DNA from: Candidatus Aminicenantota bacterium
GTDB lineage: Bacteria > Acidobacteriota > Aminicenantia > Aminicenantales > Aminicenantaceae
Reading direction: 5' to 3'
DNA: 52,021 nt
Assembly: GCA_020348385.1 (NCBI GenBank)
Contig: CP070750.1
Location: forward strand, 1,934,406 to 1,986,426
The translations under genes and the position numbers were made by a program. Positions 26,037 through 34,061 of this stretch are shown one piece after another. Under the pieces are notes generated by a model. That model saw only the letters and a program-made list of their open reading frames with translations, had not been told where the DNA came from and searched no databases. Within the stretch, counting starts at the first letter, position 1; each line of letters starts with the position of its first letter.

Positions 26037-26231
26037 TTATTTTTTGCGCTTTCTCTTCCGTTTTATTTCTTCTTTAACATTTTTGTGGAGAGCAAGAAAG
26101 TAATATGCTATCAAACAGACGATGATCAACGCGAACCTGAGGGTATTGCCTTGGATAAGAGAGTAGAAGGCATACCCGAGAAGTCCGATGAGCAGGAAAA
26201 GATGGAAAAACGCAAATATATAATCAAACAT
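26037..26231 (-). CDS. Small two-helix membrane protein
   Basis: A 64-residue hydrophobic protein with two membrane helices (about 4-24 and 31-48) and a strongly basic tail (KNVKEEIKRKRKRKK). No family is recognised. It sits 7 bases upstream of the symporter gene on the same strand, which argues that it is real, but its own ribosome site is weak. It could be a subunit or an unrelated leader gene. Confidence 0.55.
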   Translation of the reverse strand: MFDYIFAFFHLFLLIGLLGYAFYSLIQGNTLRFALIIVCLIAYYFLALHKNVKEEIKRKRKRKK

Positions 26232-26438
26232 TTTTTTCTGAGTTATTCACTAAAACTGGCAATGCCATGCCAACCCGATCCATCCCATCTTTAAGGCATA
26301 AGAATAATTGACATTCTTAAAAATGTTTATGTTGTCATTGACGCCATATCAGGGCAATATTCTTTCATAATGGAATAATCAGAGACAGCCTAACCTTTCA
26401 ACTCAAAATAATCCAGGATGGCCGGAGGGGGGTTATAT

Positions 26439-27017
26439 CTATTCGAGCAGAGTAACAGAGAGGATTTGGATGGTCTCGCGAGGCACATCCCTCATGCCGC
26501 TCTTGGTCATAGTTGGCGAATTGGCGATAGCATCCACCACATCCATGCCCTGGATTACTTTGCCGAATACACAGTAGCCCCATCCATCAGCTGTCTGCCC
26601 GTAATCCAAGAAGGAATTGTCCGCATGGTTGATGAAAAACTGAGAGGATGCTGTGTGAGGCTCGGGCATCCGGGCCATGGCAAGCGTTCCTCTTTTGTTT
26701 TTCAGCCCGTTTTTAGCTTCGTTTTGGATGGGTGCCTTGGCAGGTTTTTCCTGGAAATCAACAGTCAATCCGCCGCCTTGGATCATAAACCCTTTGATCA
26801 CCCTGTGAAAGATGGTTCCGTCGTAAAATTTTTCGTTCACATAGGAAAGAAAATTTTCCACAGAAACAGGAGCTTTGTCCGGAAACAGCTCGATTGTGAT
26901 ATCCCCTTTGGTTGTCTTCATCAAAACTGTGGGATTGCTCGATGCGGCATTCGCGAATGCGGCCAAAAGGATAAAGAATCCCATCAAGGATAATCCTAAA
27001 ATAAAGCTCTTAAACAT
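26439..27017 (-). CDS. Exported cyclophilin-type peptidyl-prolyl cis-trans isomerase
   Basis: Periplasmic folding catalyst. The 192 residues have a signal peptide (about 1-24, ending AANA-like) and a cyclophilin domain with FLSYVNEKFYDGTIFHRVIK, GFMIQGGG, MARMPEPHTASSQFFIN and YCVFGKVIQGMDVVD. The active-site Arg in FHRV and the QFFI segment are present. The ATG at 27017 has AAAGGAGGA upstream; a longer frame lacks this. It is divergent from the barrel-like gene at 27199. Confidence 0.94.
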   Translation of the reverse strand: MFKSFILGLSLMGFFILLAAFANAASSNPTVLMKTTKGDITIELFPDKAPVSVENFLSYVNEKFYDGTIFHRVIKGFMIQGGGLTVDFQEKPAKAPIQNEAKNGLKNKRGTLAMARMPEPHTASSQFFINHADNSFLDYGQTADGWGYCVFGKVIQGMDVVDAIANSPTMTKSGMRDVPRETIQILSVTLLE

Positions 27018-27198
27018 GAATTCCTCCTTTGGTTTGTTTCGGATGTGAAAAATCAAGATATCAAAATCCCTCTTCCAAATCAACAGCTTCTCGTCTAAAT
27101 TCCCCCCTTGATTCATCCCTAAAGGGTATTGTGCAAGCATTTGATTTGTTTCAAACTAAGTTTAACATTTTTGAAGAATCTCTAAATAGGAGGACATT

Positions 27199-28011
27199 AT
27201 GAAAACCCGAAACGCCCTTAAAGTAATACCCGCATTTATTCTCGTTTATTTGGCTTTATGCCCCAACCTTTTGGCTGACGGTCATTTTGAGCTCGGTTTT
27301 CATTACGGGACGTGGAACCTCAATCTTTTGGGAGATTGGGTAGAAGATGGCCTATCTGAGGTTCTCGAAACGGAGTTCAAAGATGTGATTTTGGAAGAAA
27401 TCCAGAAAGACTACCCGGAACTTCAAGATCCTGTTTATGATCAGACTGTGGAATTTGATTCAGGCGGCCATAACTACGGCTTTGAAATTCGGTGGTATCC
27501 CGGGGGACACGCTGGCTCATTCAGTTTAGGAGTTTCCGTCGAAAAAACCAAGATGGATGTCCAATTAACTGAGATAGAAATAGACATGACATTCCAGGAT
27601 GGTTCCGCCTTCTTGGGTCAAGCCGATGGGGATATCATACTCAATCCCCTCACGTTTCTTCTGAATGTGCGCTGGGATATTCTTCCAAAATCTCCGATTC
27701 ATCCCTATATAACGTTGGGTGTTGGCGCAGCTGCTTTTTCTTCTATCAAAGATGATATTGTCTCTTATGGTTGGCTGGGTGAGCTGCAATTGGCTGGAGG
27801 ACCGACTGAGAAATACGAAGATGAGGGTTCTAAAACCATCCAGGAGATCAAAGAGGATCTCGAAGATGAGGATTTTCCTCTTTCCTTTTTGCCTTTTATC
27901 CAATTAAATTTGGGTTTGAAAGGAAAGTTGGCACAAAACATTCACTTGATGGTGGATGCGGGCATCTGGAACGGATTCACAATCCGGGGCGGTATCGCCA
28001 TCCGCCTGTAA
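27199..28011 (+). CDS. Putative outer-membrane beta-barrel protein
   Basis: A 270-residue exported protein with a signal peptide (about 1-26, ending LLADG) followed by alternating amphipathic strands (for example HFELGFHYGTWNLNLLG, NYGFEIRWYPGG, GSFSLGVSVEKTK) and a C-terminal strand ending in GFTIRGGIAIRL, typical of outer-membrane barrels. No named family is recognised. A good ribosome site (TAGGAGG) precedes the ATG. An acidic insert (about 205-225) may be a surface loop. Confidence 0.8.
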   Translation: MKTRNALKVIPAFILVYLALCPNLLADGHFELGFHYGTWNLNLLGDWVEDGLSEVLETEFKDVILEEIQKDYPELQDPVYDQTVEFDSGGHNYGFEIRWYPGGHAGSFSLGVSVEKTKMDVQLTEIEIDMTFQDGSAFLGQADGDIILNPLTFLLNVRWDILPKSPIHPYITLGVGAAAFSSIKDDIVSYGWLGELQLAGGPTEKYEDEGSKTIQEIKEDLEDEDFPLSFLPFIQLNLGLKGKLAQNIHLMVDAGIWNGFTIRGGIAIRL

Positions 28012-28107
28012 TCTTCTTTTCGAGTTGGATTGTCCTTTTCCTGAATTCCGGGAATATGCTTCTTCACCACAAATAGCCTGTTTGAAATATCCCAAATAGG
28101 GAATCAT

Positions 28108-28137
28108 GTGTCCAGACACCTAATTTTCAGAAAATTA
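28108..28137. repeat. Two small palindromes between convergent genes
   Basis: GTGTCCAGACAC (28108-28119) and TAATTTTCAGAAAATTA (28121-28137, seven-base stem) lie where the barrel gene and the CAP gene converge; the second spans the CAP stop codon. They may aid 3' end formation, though the stems are AT-rich. Confidence 0.4.
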
Positions 28138-29296
28138 AAGTGATCCAGAAGGTTTGTCTATGGGTATTCTTATTTTCTATGGAACTTATCCCGATTCCTA
28201 TTCTTATAAGGCCGGGATCTGTTATTACCGGATCCAGATTGGCTGGCCACACAAAAGGATCTTCTGTCACATAGGATATAACCTGCCGACTCATCGGTCT
28301 TCTCGGGAGAGAATACGAGCTCGTCCGTTGATACTTGAGGTTTCTGGAAATATTTGACGCGTACCTTGATTGTCCCTTATCCAGCTTTACAGGGCCAAGT
28401 CCAATTTCTTCTCTTTTTGAATTCATGACATTCAGTACGATCTCTGAAAAATCCTCTTCTGTCATACCCTTATACGGACTCATCGGGAAAAGGAAGATCG
28501 TGATTAGATAGGTTCCTCCAGGATAATCTTCAAGCCGGCCGAACCAGGCTCCGACCGCCACCATCTCGTATATCTCCCTAGCAATTTCCCGGGAAATGTC
28601 TTTGGGTAAGGCCAGCACAGGAGTTGTGATGTGATGAACATGGGTTTCACCAAAATAGCCGGCGACGTTCTGAAGCGGCTTTCCAGATGCTCTGTACCGT
28701 GACTGTCTCCTCGCAAAATTGCCGGCTATGGTATGAAAAGATAAGGGAGGAAGGGCATTTGCCTCCCGAATTTTGGTGATCTCGTCCTGAACAAATTTCT
28801 CAGCTTCATCGGCTTCTAACAATTTCAGTGATTGGGAAAAATCTTGTGTGATAAAATATTCTTGATCCTTGGATAAGACGACCCCGATCCCGATCGTGTC
28901 ATACCTAGGATTGAGGATATTATCCTTGTGTTCCGGGCTTTCCATGAATCCTTGGTGGATAAATGCCGCATCGAATGTATCGCTGACGGCCACATTTTCT
29001 CCTATTTCAATGAAAAACAATCCCGAGTCCACCATCCTGTCCAGGTAGGATTTCCCGGAAGAGGAGAGATGGGTCAGGTATTGTTGGGATGCCATATCTG
29101 TGCTGTGTCCTGTAGCCACTGCTCTGAGATCCTGTGAAAAATTCAAAGGACTCAAGTTGCGCGCTGTTCTTTCCTTATTCAATAATTCCAGAAGTTTTTC
29201 TTCTATGGCTGAAATATCCGGATGTTGAGGTGAGACGGCCAAACAGAGCGTCCATGCCCATAGCATCATCATAAGAGCCATGAGGGATTTTTTCAT
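28127..29296 (-). CDS. Exported CAP-domain protein with degenerate CAP repeats
   Basis: A 389-residue exported protein (signal about 1-20). The first unit (about 30-165) is a full CAP/SCP domain: LNKERTARNLSPLNF, ATGHSTDMA, IGENVAVS and MESPEHKDNILNPRYDTIGI. Two further parts repeat the opening helix pattern (ITKIREANALPPLSF about 178, and VMNSKREEIGLGPVKL about 293) and end in beta strands (YLITIFLF and TFWITLIF), as if two degenerate CAP units follow. Bacterial CAP proteins (YkwD type) have no settled activity. It is divergent from the second M28 gene. Confidence 0.85.
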   Translation of the reverse strand: MKKSLMALMMMLWAWTLCLAVSPQHPDISAIEEKLLELLNKERTARNLSPLNFSQDLRAVATGHSTDMASQQYLTHLSSSGKSYLDRMVDSGLFFIEIGENVAVSDTFDAAFIHQGFMESPEHKDNILNPRYDTIGIGVVLSKDQEYFITQDFSQSLKLLEADEAEKFVQDEITKIREANALPPLSFHTIAGNFARRQSRYRASGKPLQNVAGYFGETHVHHITTPVLALPKDISREIAREIYEMVAVGAWFGRLEDYPGGTYLITIFLFPMSPYKGMTEEDFSEIVLNVMNSKREEIGLGPVKLDKGQSRYASNISRNLKYQRTSSYSLPRRPMSRQVISYVTEDPFVWPANLDPVITDPGLIRIGIGISSIENKNTHRQTFWITLIF

Positions 29297-29370
29297 AGGA
29301 TTTTAAATTTTCCTTTACTTTTCTCCTAATTATTTTAACATAGGAGTGAAAAAAACGAGAGGAGAGCCGC

Positions 29371-30888
29371 ATGAAAAACAAAAGAGTTTTATCTATCATC
29401 CTAGGCTGTATATTCCTTTTTGTCTCATCCTTTTTGATCGGACAGCAAGAACAAGAAGAGCTTACCGATGAACAAAAAATCCTCCAAGCCGCGCACGCCA
29501 TTTCTAGTCATGATCTTTTTCACTATGTAAAGGAGCTGGCATCGGATAAATACCAAGGCCGGCTCACCGGGACCGAAACGTATAATGCCAGTGCTGAATG
29601 GGTGGCGTCGCATTTCGAGAAATGGGGAGTCGCCCCGGTCGGCGATAACGATACCTATTTTCAGGCCTTTCCCAATCCCTACACGCTGGTCTTCGAGGAT
29701 TGTGAGGTTTCCCTTCATCTACTGGTAAAAGACGGCGCCGTCAAAAAATACTACCATTATTTCGATGAATTCATCCCGGGCTCCACCTCAGGGTCTGGGG
29801 AGGTGACAGCCGAAGTGATTTATGTGGGTTACGGTGCGACCGCTCCGGAGCTGGGCTATGATGACTATGATGGTGTGGATGTGAAGGGAAAGATCGTTCT
29901 TATGGAGCGCGAAGTCCCTGTGTCTCCGCGCGACGATGAGGAGCTTTTTAAAAAGTGGCGGCCCTATTCCTTCCACCAGTACAAGCTGGAAAATGCTGTG
30001 AAACATGGGGCCAAGGGGATGATCTACAACTACGGTCCGATCGCCAATCCCAACAACTCTTATGATGCAGGATTCATCTATTCCCATGTGGGGGATGTCG
30101 TGACCAACGATGTTTTTGCTGGCACCGGATACGACCATGAACAGGTTGTCGAAAAGATAAAGGATACTCTGAAACCGCACTCTTTTGCCACGGGCAAAGT
30201 GGTGACCGTCAGGAACACGACAGAACACCATCCCGACGGTGTCGGAATCAATGTTGTCGGATTGATCGTCGGTTCCGATCCGGAGCTCAAGGATGAGATT
30301 ATCATAATCGGAGGCCATCTGGACCACCTTGGGAAGTGTTTCACAGTCATGCCCGGAGCCAATGACAATGCCTCGGCGGTGGCCGTGATGATGGGGATGG
30401 CCGAAGCCTTCCACAACTGCCCGATCAAACCCCGCCGTTCCATTTTGTTACTCGGATTCGGAGCCGAAGAGCAGGCTGTTGCCGGTTCCGATTATTATTG
30501 CGAGAACCCTATTATGCCGCTTGAAAAAACCGTCGGTTTGCTCAATATGGATGGTGTTGGTAGCGGAGACAAGATCCGTGCCTTAGCTGCTGAGAATTAT
30601 CCGGAGTTCTGGAAATTCATCGATAACGCGAACCAGAAATATATCCATCGTATCATCCAAACCAGTTATTTTTCTAACATTGCCCGTCCTCGATTGGATG
30701 CGGCTCGGTTCTTGTGGAAGGGCGTTCCCACCATCTCCTTTGGTGTTTACCCATCCCTTTCTGAATACCATAACCCCCTCGATAACATTGATGCCATAAC
30801 CCCGGAAATTCTCGAGGACATGACCCAACTCCTTTTCCTGGCTGTGCTGGATATGGCCAACCAGGATTCCCTCGATTTCCGGAAATAG
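29371..30888 (+). CDS. M28-family metallopeptidase, exported (second paralogue)
   Basis: Zinc aminopeptidase-like enzyme of 505 residues with a signal peptide (about 1-24), a PA-type insert (about 140-270) and the M28 core: IIGGHLDHLGKCF (about 315), PGANDNASAVAVMM (about 331) and LGFGAEEQAVAGSDYY (about 365-380). It resembles the M28 protein at 23179 in layout and opening (HDLFHYVKELASDKYQGRLT versus HDVYDYCKTMTLPKYAGRLT), so the two are paralogues. A GAGAGGAG site precedes the ATG. An alcohol dehydrogenase gene follows after 11 bases. Confidence 0.93.
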   Translation: MKNKRVLSIILGCIFLFVSSFLIGQQEQEELTDEQKILQAAHAISSHDLFHYVKELASDKYQGRLTGTETYNASAEWVASHFEKWGVAPVGDNDTYFQAFPNPYTLVFEDCEVSLHLLVKDGAVKKYYHYFDEFIPGSTSGSGEVTAEVIYVGYGATAPELGYDDYDGVDVKGKIVLMEREVPVSPRDDEELFKKWRPYSFHQYKLENAVKHGAKGMIYNYGPIANPNNSYDAGFIYSHVGDVVTNDVFAGTGYDHEQVVEKIKDTLKPHSFATGKVVTVRNTTEHHPDGVGINVVGLIVGSDPELKDEIIIIGGHLDHLGKCFTVMPGANDNASAVAVMMGMAEAFHNCPIKPRRSILLLGFGAEEQAVAGSDYYCENPIMPLEKTVGLLNMDGVGSGDKIRALAAENYPEFWKFIDNANQKYIHRIIQTSYFSNIARPRLDAARFLWKGVPTISFGVYPSLSEYHNPLDNIDAITPEILEDMTQLLFLAVLDMANQDSLDFRK

Positions 30889-30899
30889 GGGAGGAAGGA

Positions 30900-32039
30900 A
30901 TGCGATTCCAGGTTCCCACCAAGGTTTATTACGGACCGGCAAAGATTACCCAACTCAAAAATATCGTGGAAGCCGAACTTCAAGCTGTAAGACCATTTCT
31001 CGTTACGGATAGAGGAATCCGCCAATCTGGGATTGCCGAGAAAGTGACTTCTCTATTGCCGAATATTCCAGTGTTCGATGAGATCGAGCAGAATCCCAAA
31101 CATCCTACCATCGATAGAGCCGGCAACTTGGTGCGGGAGCTCAAACCCGACTTGATCATCGGGCTGGGCGGCGGCAGCGCGCTCGATGCAGCTAAAGCCA
31201 TCGCTTTGCTCGCAACCAATCCAGGCAGCATCGAGGACTACGAAGGTCGCGCCAAATACAAAGTCCCTCCCCTCCCTGTTCTGGCCATTCCTACGACCTG
31301 TGGAACAGCGAGTGAAGTGACCTGGGTGGCCGTGATTACCCATACCGAGCGGAAGTTCAAGATGAGCATAAAGGGCCCTCTTATGTTCCCGGCAGTGGCC
31401 CTTGTGGACCCTGATTTGCTTGCAACCCTTCCCCCCTCTCTTGTGGCATCCACCGGTATGGATGCCCTTACCCATGCCATCGAAGCTTATACTGTGAAGC
31501 CTGCCTCGCACATCACGGATATTTTTGCTAGAGCATCTCTCAAGTATGTTTTCCAGTCCATCGAAGAGGCGTATGACGACATCCAAGGAAACTCAAAAGC
31601 CCGCGAAAGGATCATGCTGGGAAGCATGTTGGCCGGATTTGCTTTCGGAAACAGCGATGTAGGCGCTGTACACTGCATCGCCGAATCTGTCGGTTCCATG
31701 CTCGACACCCCTCATGGTGTGGCTAATGCCATCTTTTTGCCCTATGTGATGGAATTCAACCTTCCCGTTGCCGCAAGACGTTTTGCCGAGATTTCGAGGC
31801 TGGCCGGAATTCACGAGGTGGATGACTACGAAGCCGCACAGTTGTTAATCCAAAAGATCAAAAATCTGTCCCGGAAATTAAAAATACCATCTGTAAAAGA
31901 GATAGGATTGGCAGAAACCCATTTCCAGGAGATAGCCCAAAAATCCTTTGCCAACAACTCCAACCCCTCCAATCCCCGGGAAGCAAGAGTGGAAGACTAC
32001 ATGAAAATCCTCTCCCGCGCCTTTTTAGACGATTCCTAA
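30900..32039 (+). CDS. Iron-containing alcohol dehydrogenase
   Basis: Group III Fe-dependent NAD(P)+ alcohol dehydrogenase, 379 residues. The Rossmann motif is GLGGGSALDAAKAIAL (about 88-103). The metal ligands of the family are visible: MDALTHAIEAY (Asp and His), the His of GAVHCIAES and the His of TPHGVANAI. The His four places after the third ligand in FucO (GMAH) is Glu here, so substrate or coenzyme handling may differ. It follows the M28 gene by 11 bases with a GGAGGAAGG site, so the two are probably co-transcribed. The substrate is unknown. Confidence 0.93.
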   Translation: MRFQVPTKVYYGPAKITQLKNIVEAELQAVRPFLVTDRGIRQSGIAEKVTSLLPNIPVFDEIEQNPKHPTIDRAGNLVRELKPDLIIGLGGGSALDAAKAIALLATNPGSIEDYEGRAKYKVPPLPVLAIPTTCGTASEVTWVAVITHTERKFKMSIKGPLMFPAVALVDPDLLATLPPSLVASTGMDALTHAIEAYTVKPASHITDIFARASLKYVFQSIEEAYDDIQGNSKARERIMLGSMLAGFAFGNSDVGAVHCIAESVGSMLDTPHGVANAIFLPYVMEFNLPVAARRFAEISRLAGIHEVDDYEAAQLLIQKIKNLSRKLKIPSVKEIGLAETHFQEIAQKSFANNSNPSNPREARVEDYMKILSRAFLDDS

Positions 32040-32089
32040 ATTTTTGTAACGTCTTTTTTTCAAATCCAATCCTTAGCTTATATATACCT

Positions 32090-32136
32090 TTAACGTTAGG
32101 GTGGGGAGGGTTAACGTTAGGGTGGGGAGGGTTGGC
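32090..32136 (+). repeat. G-rich repeat, copy 2 (two 21-bp tandem units)
   Basis: Two identical 21-base units (32090-32110 and 32111-32131) begin TTAACGTTAGGG and end GGGGAGGG. The segment closes with GGGTTGGC (32129-32136), as copy 1 at 23189 does. It lies between the 3' ends of the alcohol dehydrogenase and M48 genes and touches the M48 stop codon. The G runs could form a quadruplex. Confidence 0.85.
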
Positions 32137-33845
32137 TAGTGTTCGATAAGGATTTGGAGGATTTCCAGTTCATCTGCATCGAACCAGATCTTATGACAGT
32201 GCAGGCATTTATCCACCGGGACAACGTACTGATAATTGTACGGCCGGGGCCTCATTTTTGCCCCGCAGTTGGGACAGTCGATTTTGGGGGATTTGTCGGC
32301 ATGGATTTTTTTCCGGAGCACAGGATCGTATAAAAAGTTTTTTTCAAAATCCTTGGCTTTGGCCTTGAGTTGATCGGAAAAGGCGACTTCTTTTCTTGCG
32401 ATGATCCGTTCCATAACTGCCGCATCGATAAGCTTCCCCCCACAGTCCGGACAAATTTTTAGCGGCACGCCTTCGTAATAATTTTCATGTAGCAGAACGC
32501 GGCACCGCGGGCAGTTGTTCTCTTTAAGGTTTTTGGGCTTTTTTCTTTTCCCCCATTTCTGGAGGGCCTTTTGGATCTGGGGAAATTCTGAGGCCGGCGC
32601 CTCGATTTGCTCCTGCATGTTCAGGATCCATCGGGATGGCAGGAAAATGTCCAGGAGAAGAAGATCCGCAAGGGTATGGGGACCTTCCCAGTCTCCCCCT
32701 GGATTTTGGATCATCCAGATCTTTCCCTCTTGGACATCCCAATCCTTCGGTTCTGGTTTTCCCTCTCTTTTGGCTTGCTCCTCTTCCTTAGAAGGGAGGA
32801 CAATCCGGGCTTTTTCTCTGGACTTGTGGATGTCCCAGACTTCTTGGATGATCTTGGCTGGACGAGTGGGCACCATGTTGGCCAGCATCCGGATTCTTCT
32901 CATCAGTGGAGGATGGGTGTTAAACAGCCGGGAAAAGAATCCATCCGTGATGCCTGTGGATCGAGGAGGTACGATCAGCAATGGGCTATAGGCGACACTA
33001 AAGTCTCCCACGAAGGAGTTTTTTAGATGGGCCTTGTAAATGGCCCGGGCGAGGGGTTTGGGATTCCGGCTGAATTCCACAGCCGCCGCGTCGGCCAGGA
33101 TTTCCCTTTGCCGGCTGACGAGAGTGCTCAGCAGATGCATGATAAGGGTGGATATGGTAAGAGCCATCCAAACCAAAGGTGCCCCGCTTACTTGGGACTG
33201 CCCAGAATAGGCCGTTGCTTCGGGATGGGTCTGTGGTTTTGACGTATCTCTCAATCTTTCAAAAAAATTGACGAGAGAGCAAACCAGCGTGACATAATAA
33301 GTGTCCCCCCGAACGACATGTGCCAGTTCGTGAGCGATCACAGCCTGGAGCTCACCCCGGGTGAATTCTGCGACTAGGCCTTCGGTTACCAAAACGCTGG
33401 GTGTTCCGTCCGGTTCGATCAAGGCCATTGAGTTGATGGCGAATGCCGGAAGGATGTAGGGATGAACTTCGGGCAATCCTGCTGCAATACGGATTTCTTC
33501 CAAGGTGTTGGCGAACTGTTTGTGGTAACGGTCGGATAGGTCGGGAATTTTCGCCAGCAGCCGCTCGCGGATGAATTTCGCGCCGTGATTTTTGGCGTCG
33601 AAGTAATGGAACGTGGCGATGATCAATGCGATGACAACGCTGGCAAAAACGAGGGCTATTATCGTGTCCGTGAAGGAAAGCGGTTTTTCTCTCAAGAAAA
33701 GGCCGACAATAGCAGCGAAGGAAAAAACGACGAAACTCACGACAAACAGGTAAAAAAGGATCATCATCGTATACACAAACAGGCTTTTTTGCCACTGCTG
33801 CTTTTGTGTTTCGTAGAAGTCCTTTGAAAATTTTCTTTTTTCCAC
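32136..33845 (-). CDS. M48 membrane metallopeptidase fused to GYF-like and zinc-ribbon domains
   Basis: HtpX-like membrane protease of 569 residues. Two N-terminal membrane helices (about 22-50 and 60-80) precede the M48 domain with HELAH (His172, Glu173, His176) and the third ligand in REILADAAA (Glu248); another helix lies near 225-243. The C-terminal extension has a GYF_2-like segment (about 365-400, WMIQNPGGDWEGPHTLADLL) and two TFIIB-like zinc ribbons (CPRC/CPDCGG about 445-470 and CPNCGA/CLHCHK about 528-555). M48 proteases act in membrane quality control. The start is GTG at 33845 with AAGGA upstream. Confidence 0.9.
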   Translation of the reverse strand: MEKRKFSKDFYETQKQQWQKSLFVYTMMILFYLFVVSFVVFSFAAIVGLFLREKPLSFTDTIIALVFASVVIALIIATFHYFDAKNHGAKFIRERLLAKIPDLSDRYHKQFANTLEEIRIAAGLPEVHPYILPAFAINSMALIEPDGTPSVLVTEGLVAEFTRGELQAVIAHELAHVVRGDTYYVTLVCSLVNFFERLRDTSKPQTHPEATAYSGQSQVSGAPLVWMALTISTLIMHLLSTLVSRQREILADAAAVEFSRNPKPLARAIYKAHLKNSFVGDFSVAYSPLLIVPPRSTGITDGFFSRLFNTHPPLMRRIRMLANMVPTRPAKIIQEVWDIHKSREKARIVLPSKEEEQAKREGKPEPKDWDVQEGKIWMIQNPGGDWEGPHTLADLLLLDIFLPSRWILNMQEQIEAPASEFPQIQKALQKWGKRKKPKNLKENNCPRCRVLLHENYYEGVPLKICPDCGGKLIDAAVMERIIARKEVAFSDQLKAKAKDFEKNFLYDPVLRKKIHADKSPKIDCPNCGAKMRPRPYNYQYVVPVDKCLHCHKIWFDADELEILQILIEH

Positions 33846-33962
33846 AGCTGTCCTTTTATACTTTTTTGTCGTCTATTTCACGCGATTTGTGACTATGTTA
33901 TACAAATCTCCAGTTCCATGCAATAATCATTCACCGCAAAGTAAGCAACCTCTAGACGAAAC

Positions 33963-33991
33963 TTGCCTCTGCCTCGGTTTTTTGCTATAAG
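33963..33991 (+). promoter_or_regulatory. Possible promoter for the S9 peptidase gene
   Basis: TTGCCT (33963-33968), a 17-base spacer and TATAAG (33986-33991) sit about 70 bases before the start codon at 34062. Four of six and five of six bases match consensus. This is a plausible but unproven promoter in the divergent gap. Confidence 0.4.
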
Positions 33992-34061
33992 CTCCTTTCA
34001 TGGGTATATACCTCCCGATCACCCCAAATTATTTTATCCAATATAAAAAGGAGGCCCAGCG

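Noticed and set aside
32090..32131. TTAGGG motifs suggesting telomere-like repeats
   Set aside because: Only two 21-base units are present, they are internal, and the unit TTAACGTTAGGGTGGGGAGGG differs from any telomeric repeat.
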